From positions 51,363,940 to 51,427,939 of the forward strand of contig CM039124.1 in assembly GCA_022036555.1 (NCBI GenBank): a stretch of DNA of 64,000 nt. Direction: 5' to 3'. The translations under genes and the position numbers were made by a program. The DNA is from Microstegium vimineum. Lineage: Eukaryota > Streptophyta > Magnoliopsida > Poales > Poaceae. The notes beneath the pieces are model-generated. The model was not told where the DNA came from, searched no databases, and worked only from the letters and a program-made list of their open reading frames with translations. This document shows, in pieces, positions 59,272-64,000 of the stretch (positions within the stretch are counted from its first letter, which is position 1; each line of letters opens with the position of its first letter).

Positions 59272-60607
59272 TTTGTGGCTCACCCGTCCAATGTTAACTG
59301 CCTCAAGATTGGGAGGAAGACCTCGCGGGTTCTTGTCACAGTAGGAGAGGATTGTATTGTCAAGCTTTGGACTATTGGGAAGCCCGAATCAATATCGGTA
59401 AAACTGATTTGTCTAGTGTTTGTTTCTACATATTGACTGATTGTAAACTGTGGCTCCCATGCATGGTTGGGTAGGAAAACTAAACTCTTAACTCACTTGA
59501 CAAAACTCTTTGCTGACCATGAAGTGGTTACAAGATGAAAACTTCACCTTTTCAACCGCGCTGGCAGCTTATATATGGAACACAGTTGTTTTATGCCAGT
59601 ATTCAATTAATACAAAGATATTTTTTTGTTAGTTATATCAACCTACCACACAGCAATGTTGTGTTTTGAGGGATGGAATACTTTATTTAATCCACTCCTT
59701 TAACTTTTTGGTGGTTGTACAGAGTTTTTCAGATCACACAAGTGCTGTGAAGTCGGTTGGTTTTGATTCCAACGAAGTGCTTGTGGCTGCAGGAGCAGCC
59801 AGTGGAACAATAAAACTATGGGATGTGCAGCATGGAAAGAGTATGCAATTACAAATATTTAACTTACTACTCCCTCTGTTCTAAATTATAAGACGTTTCA
59901 AGAATCTTGAAGAATCAAAACATCTCAAGTTTGACCAATAATTATAGAGAAAATTATAAAACATTATGATATTAAATAGACATATTATAAAAATATAATT
60001 GATAACAAATCTAATAATACTTAGTTCACATCATAAATGTTATTATATTGACATATAACTTTGGTCAAAGTTGAGATAGTTTGACTCTCCAAGATTCTTG
60101 GAACGTTTTATAATTTGAGACGGAGGGAGTAGTATATATATGCGGTCAGTATAAATATATGTAACAATTTTTAAGTAATTGTATGTTGCATCTCTTAGCT
60201 AGCTCATTATTCTTTGCAGATGTCAGCACTCTTACTGGACATACATCAGACTGTATGTCACTTGATTTCCACCCGTCTGGGGTTTGGTTTGCCTCTGGGT
60301 CATTAGACAGTAATCTAAAGGTAGTAATCTAAAGGTATGTGATACAAGAACAAAGAACGACAGCCATACATTCAAACATCACACACAAGGGGTTAATGTT
60401 GTTAGATTCTCACCCCATGATGATAGATATGTTGCGTCTCGTGGCACAGATAATATAGTAATGGTAAGAATTTGTTAGTAACTCAGAGCTGCGTGTTTCA
60501 ATTGCTAGTTCTCTTTTGCCTTAACCTTTCTAATGAAAAGTCTTTATTTTTGTTCGAGCTAATTACAATATTCCAGCTCTCAGATCCCAGAGCTGCCAAG
60601 GCAAAAA
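59272..60607 (+). pseudogene. Captured fragment of katanin p80 WD40 subunit (KTN80-like)
   Basis: Katanin p80 targets the microtubule-severing p60 ATPase. Four exon pieces with introns remain: about 59272-59397 (FVAHPSNVNCLKIG, VGEDCIVKLWTIGKPESIS), 59723-59840 (SFSDHTSAVKSVGFDSNEVL, GAASGTIKLWDVQHGK), 60220-60463 (STLTGHTSDCMSLDFHPSG, SGSLDSNLK, TQGVNVVRFSP) and from 60577 into the right arm (LSDPRAAKAK). Order and motifs match WD repeats 1-4 of the katanin p80 N-terminal propeller. Retained introns show that genomic DNA rather than cDNA was captured. A 14-bp tandem duplication at 60310-60337 shifts the frame, and WD residues have decayed (LKVCDTRT for LKIWD). There is no start codon or C-terminal domain. 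Confidence 0.88.
59870..60129. mobile_element. Stowaway MITE in an intron of the captured fragment
   Basis: A 260-bp element starts CTCCCTCTGTTCTAAATTAT and ends ATAATTTGAGACGGAGGGAG, with TA at 59868-59869 and 60130-60131. It is a clean, probably recent copy. Confidence 0.9.
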
Positions 60608-60774
60608 CTGCTCTACACCAAACGCAAGTCAAGGCATTCCAATGTCGCAAATTTAATTAATTAGCAGCGGTCCAATTAATCTCCCCCGGCCACTTCAGAC
60701 ATTTGTACAAACACGAAATGCCAGCACAATCGCACTTCTCAGATAATAAATCAGTAACTACTCTTTAATAATCA

Positions 60775-63408
60775 CCAACAGCTAGATCGACTTGACCCAT
60801 CTCACAACCACCAAATAAACCATGCATGCAGGACACGGCGGATGGGGCTCAGCTTTGGCTGTAGTTGCAAGATCCATATGGACAATGATTATGCTGGTTT
60901 TATGTATCCCCATATGGCCTCAGTGCTAGAGTAAATGCATGCTATTGCTAGATTCTTCAACTGTCAAAATCCTGCCATTTCTCCTCTGTTCTAATGAACA
61001 TTATTGAATCAAACTCCTTAGAAAAAGAAAAGATGAACAGATTGAGTCACTCAAACTCTCAACAGCATGAAAGAGGGCGATGTTCATTTTTTGTGCTGAA
61101 TTCATCTTTGCAGGTTTATTATGATAGTTTCAGTTTACTTCATGCAGTTGCTGCATTTTGAAGTTGGTTTATTACTGCATGCAGTTGCTGCATTTTGAAG
61201 TTATTATTACTTCTGCATGATATTGCTTCTTACATGCGGCTACTGGCAGCTGGTTTCCTATCCAAGTTCCAACTATGATGAGGAATGATTCAATCCTAAT
61301 GTTAAGCATGAACTAGAGATCAGGGATGTTTGGCTGCTACTAGCCCGCGAGAGCAAGGTAAGTTACTCATCAGTCATTAGCCATCAGCTATTAGCTTCCA
61401 CAACACACATGCAAAATCACTTATTTTGTGATGATGTCTGTTGTACAAATTGGAGAAACATATGCATAAACATAAAAAGGCTCAGCAAGAAACATATGCA
61501 CTAAATCATTATATTCGTTTCAAATTTTAAGTTATTTTCCACTTTTATTTTAGTTTATTCTCTGGTAGAATAACACTGAAATAGCTGAATTCAACTGTAA
61601 ATATCTTTTGCTGATGTTTGTAAAGAACTGCAAGTAGCAAGGTTTGCATTCTTTCCTATGCTAGCCTGCATCTTCAGTGACATAGAAAAGACAATATCTT
61701 GAAAAGGCCTAGACCGATATATTACCAAACTAGTACTAACAAACACCCCACATCGGAAGGCATAAATAACACAGTGAAGGCACATCGTCGTGGTTTTTCT
61801 CTTTGGCCTTGCTCTCTTTTGCTAAGCCGAGGTACAGTCAACAAGTACTTGGGCTTGACTAATGAGCAATGACTAGTCTCCCTCGCTCTACACGCATGCA
61901 TGGAAAAGGAAGTACACGGTGTAGCGACCTAGCGGCCGTGCTCCTTTTTCTCGCTGGCTCCCTGCAGCAGCCAGCAGCAGCTGCCCATGGAGAAGAAAGG
62001 CGTCGTCGACAGTATTTGATTTTACTAGGAGGATCTGGTGGCGGTCCTACAGGGCTACCTCCAGCTATAGCTATCTATAGCTATATAACCATATAATGTA
62101 CTGTAATCCCAAAAAAAAGTTTCCTCAAAAGTTAACAAATTTTAAACTAACTATATTTTACAAAATATTAATATTTATAATATTTGATTAGTATCATTAG
62201 ATATAGATCTTTGAATATATTTTTATAATAAACTTATTTAAAGATATAAATGTTGCACGTATTTTTTATAAACCTAGTCAAAGTTAAGAAAATTTGACCC
62301 GTACTATTCTTATAGCGACTTTTTTTTTTTTACGAACGGAACAGGTTAGCTAGCTAGTACTGGGCAAGTATCGTCACATCTCACATCCTCAGCCACAGCT
62401 AGCCCAGACACAAGGAGGACGAACCAAAAATATACTGTTTGAATGTACAGTAAACTTTTGGTACAAAGAGTAAAAATTGCAAGGGTGCGTGCATGGTCGG
62501 CTATTTTGCAGATGGGAATTATTTGCAGTTTAAAGCCTGCCATCTACTTCTTGGCAGCTACACTCTCTATCTTAAAAATAAAAATCTTATAGCATTCAAG
62601 TTTTGTCCCATAAATAAAGATATCAGAGCACTCTATTCACTCTATTCAGGATTGTCACTATTCACTGTCACTTTTGAGTAATAACTAAAGTTTGCTTGAT
62701 CCTTACTTTGTGCTACAGATTCTACGTTTTTGTGTGTGAGACTAGGGAGTAAGAGTCAGCTGGTACAGATAGAGTTGTTTGTTAGTCTAATAATTAGATA
62801 GTTTTTTTTTCCAAACAACGAATTTTGACTTGATAACTATTAGAGGTTGATCCAAGACAAGAATAACACAATTTTTTTATGTTCCAAAATCCAAACATGT
62901 TCTCAAAATTACGCTACGCGAGTTCTTGTGTTCTCAGTTCCACAACATCCTATAATAATCCTTGTGTTCCAGACTTGATACCTACAATTGAAATTTTAAT
63001 ACGTTTTTTATGAATTCAAATATATACCGTGTATAAATACATAACCAAAACAATATAGAGAGAAGGCAATATAGAACCATTACTGTATTTTCTTCAGAAA
63101 ATGAAACTATTTTAAGATAGTATAAATAATATTTTATTAGTTTCAAATTGTACAACATTTTGAATTTTTTCTAGATATATAATTTTTTAGCTTTTGTTAT
63201 ATATACTTAAATATATATATATATTTGAAATCACACTGTTGCGAGTATTTCATTAAGCAGAATAGTTTGTTAAACAATCTCAACAAAATGGTAACAACCG
63301 AGTTACCGGCGTGGTAACAACAAGGTTACCAGGCAACCTACCGTCTACACTGGATCCTGAGATTAGAAGTTTACAAAATAACTAGTTTGAGCTCCTGTGG
63401 ACCAAGTG
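60775..63408. other. Intergenic, AT-rich; no convincing gene
   Basis: The stretch includes a short duplicated phrase tactgcatgcagttgctgcat at about 61140-61205 and a decayed MITE interior at about 62110-62325. A small ORF at 61900-62096 is listed separately. Confidence 0.4.
61900..62096 (+). CDS. Possible small secreted peptide ORF (weak)
   Basis: ATG 61900 opens 65 codons. The first ~30 residues resemble a signal peptide (MHGKGSTRCSDLAAVLLFLA then GSLQQPAAAA), followed by the basic HGEERRRRQ and a Gly/Pro-rich tail. An in-frame upstream ATG lies at 61869. No family was recognised, and chance is quite possible at this length. Confidence 0.2.
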
Positions 63409-63669
63409 TTAGACCCTGGATAGCAGCACCGCAAGCTGCCTAAAGCCTGCAGCACACCAAGTTTGGGCCTCATAAAAAATCGCGTTGGCAAGCTCGAGAG
63501 CCGACCTTTGAATCCTGTTGAATGTCCGAGCGTTAAGCTCCTTCCAAATTATCCAGCCGATAAGAAAGAAGAACGAGTCAAACCCTCGGCGGAATGGTTT
63601 AGGCACACCCTTTCTCCTGCCATGACAGCCCTTTCTCCTGCCATGACCGCGTCCGTCACCAAAATTCAA
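63409..63669 (-). pseudogene. LINE (L1-type) ORF2 C-terminal remnant
   Basis: On the minus strand the frame reads RRGFDSFFFLIGWIIWKELN, ARTFNRIQRSALELANAI and FYEAQTWCAAGFRQLAVLLS, then a stop at the low-coordinate end. This is the stereotyped tail of plant LINE reverse-transcriptase proteins (zf-RVT region, usually ...IWKERNARTF...). Upstream of it a short duplication (cctttctcctgccatgac, twice at about 63609-63648) marks where the LINE homology stops. The RT domain is absent. Confidence 0.8.
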
Positions 63670-63679
63670 TGATAATGTA

Positions 63680-64000
63680 TATACTTGAAATAGCTAGTAA
63701 CTTGAAATGGAGGGAGTATTTGGTTGGAGTGAGTTCCATCCTTCTTTACAGCAACTCCAGCAAGGCCCCTACTTGAGCCCCCATAGTTAAATATAGGGTC
63801 TAAAACAAAAAAACATGCTCCAGCAGGGCCCCTACTCAGCCCCTGAAATTTGGGTAGGCACCCAAATCCCCTCCTGAGACCTCATTCTTGTTGGCCCAAC
63901 AGGACGACCCTCATCCGCGCGCAGCGCTGCTTCTCCCCTCCGCACGGGCATTCTTCCTCCGGCGCTCTGCTCCTGCCCTCCTCCGGCCGGCGGGAGCCCC
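63680..64000. other. Edge of an unresolved repeat-like region, GC-rich towards the right end
   Basis: Starts with a MITE-end-like tggagggagta (63706). It then holds repeated 'ctccagca(a/g)ggcccctact' phrases (63756 and 63820), which look like the end of a DNA transposon. The last 100 bases are GC-rich and could begin a gene outside the window. Confidence 0.35.

Larger units (their letters stand above)
59105..60774 (+). mobile_element. Pack-MULE-like element: 167-bp inverted repeats around a katanin p80 fragment
   Basis: The left arm 59105-59271 and right arm 60608-60774 are both 167 bp and exact reverse complements except for about five transitions. They start tgattatt(g/a)aagagtag and end ggtgtagagcag. 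Between them lie exons and introns of a WD40 gene and a younger Stowaway MITE. Long inverted repeats with a captured genic insert are the hallmark of Pack-MULEs. However, no 9-bp target duplication is visible (caagctgcc on the left, ccaacagct on the right) and the ends lack a typical Mutator terminus, so another inverted-duplication mechanism is possible. Confidence 0.75.

Overview
This is plant nuclear DNA, almost certainly from a grass and probably an Andropogoneae species such as sorghum; the species is inference. The grounds are GC-rich, transit-peptide-bearing first exons beside AT-rich introns, many Stowaway/Tourist-type MITEs, a large nested Ty3/Gypsy element, and ribosomal-protein promoter motifs (telo box and TGGGCY). 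There are no bacterial operons, and no CRISPR, rRNA or intact tRNA gene was seen.

Layout. 1-332 (-): 5' exon of a DUF506 (PDDEXK-like) gene leaving the left edge. 3198-7535: a 4.3 kb Gypsy-type LTR, probably solo. 8.8-13.9 kb: MITEs, foldback elements and microsatellites. 14546-18681 (-): a complete six-exon gene for plastidial pyruvate kinase, alpha type (581 aa). 18971-19926: a head-to-head MITE pair and a SINE. 20750-41352: a decayed Tat-lineage Gypsy retrotransposon with a 1367-bp 5' LTR, gag-protease-RT-RNase H-second RNase H-integrase on the + strand, a separate intron-containing gene on the opposite strand, and a truncated 3' LTR. Two younger solo LTRs (32524-33793 and 34006-37734), each with a perfect 5-bp target duplication, sit inside the antisense gene. 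42510-44685 (+): 60S ribosomal protein L4 (uL4), two exons, 404 aa. About 46.7-50.7 kb (+): an Agenet/Tudor-like plus ENT-domain nuclear protein. 53530-54039 (+): a proline-rich ORF broken by one TAG. 59105-60774: a gene fragment of the katanin p80 WD40 subunit held between 167-bp near-perfect inverted repeats. 63409-63669 (-): a LINE ORF2 remnant.

The host genes are unrelated housekeeping or regulatory functions: plastid glycolysis, cytosolic translation, and chromatin- or RNA-associated reading. The one apparent linkage is DUF506 next to plastidial pyruvate kinase alpha, which I recall being neighbours in Arabidopsis as well. The most unusual material is in the Tat element. Its antisense gene has five short GT-AG introns, an N-terminal 'putative gypsy type transposon' domain, and a TATA box plus leader plus start codon amplified into three 354-bp tandem units. 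Most of the remaining sequence is intergenic and transposon-derived.
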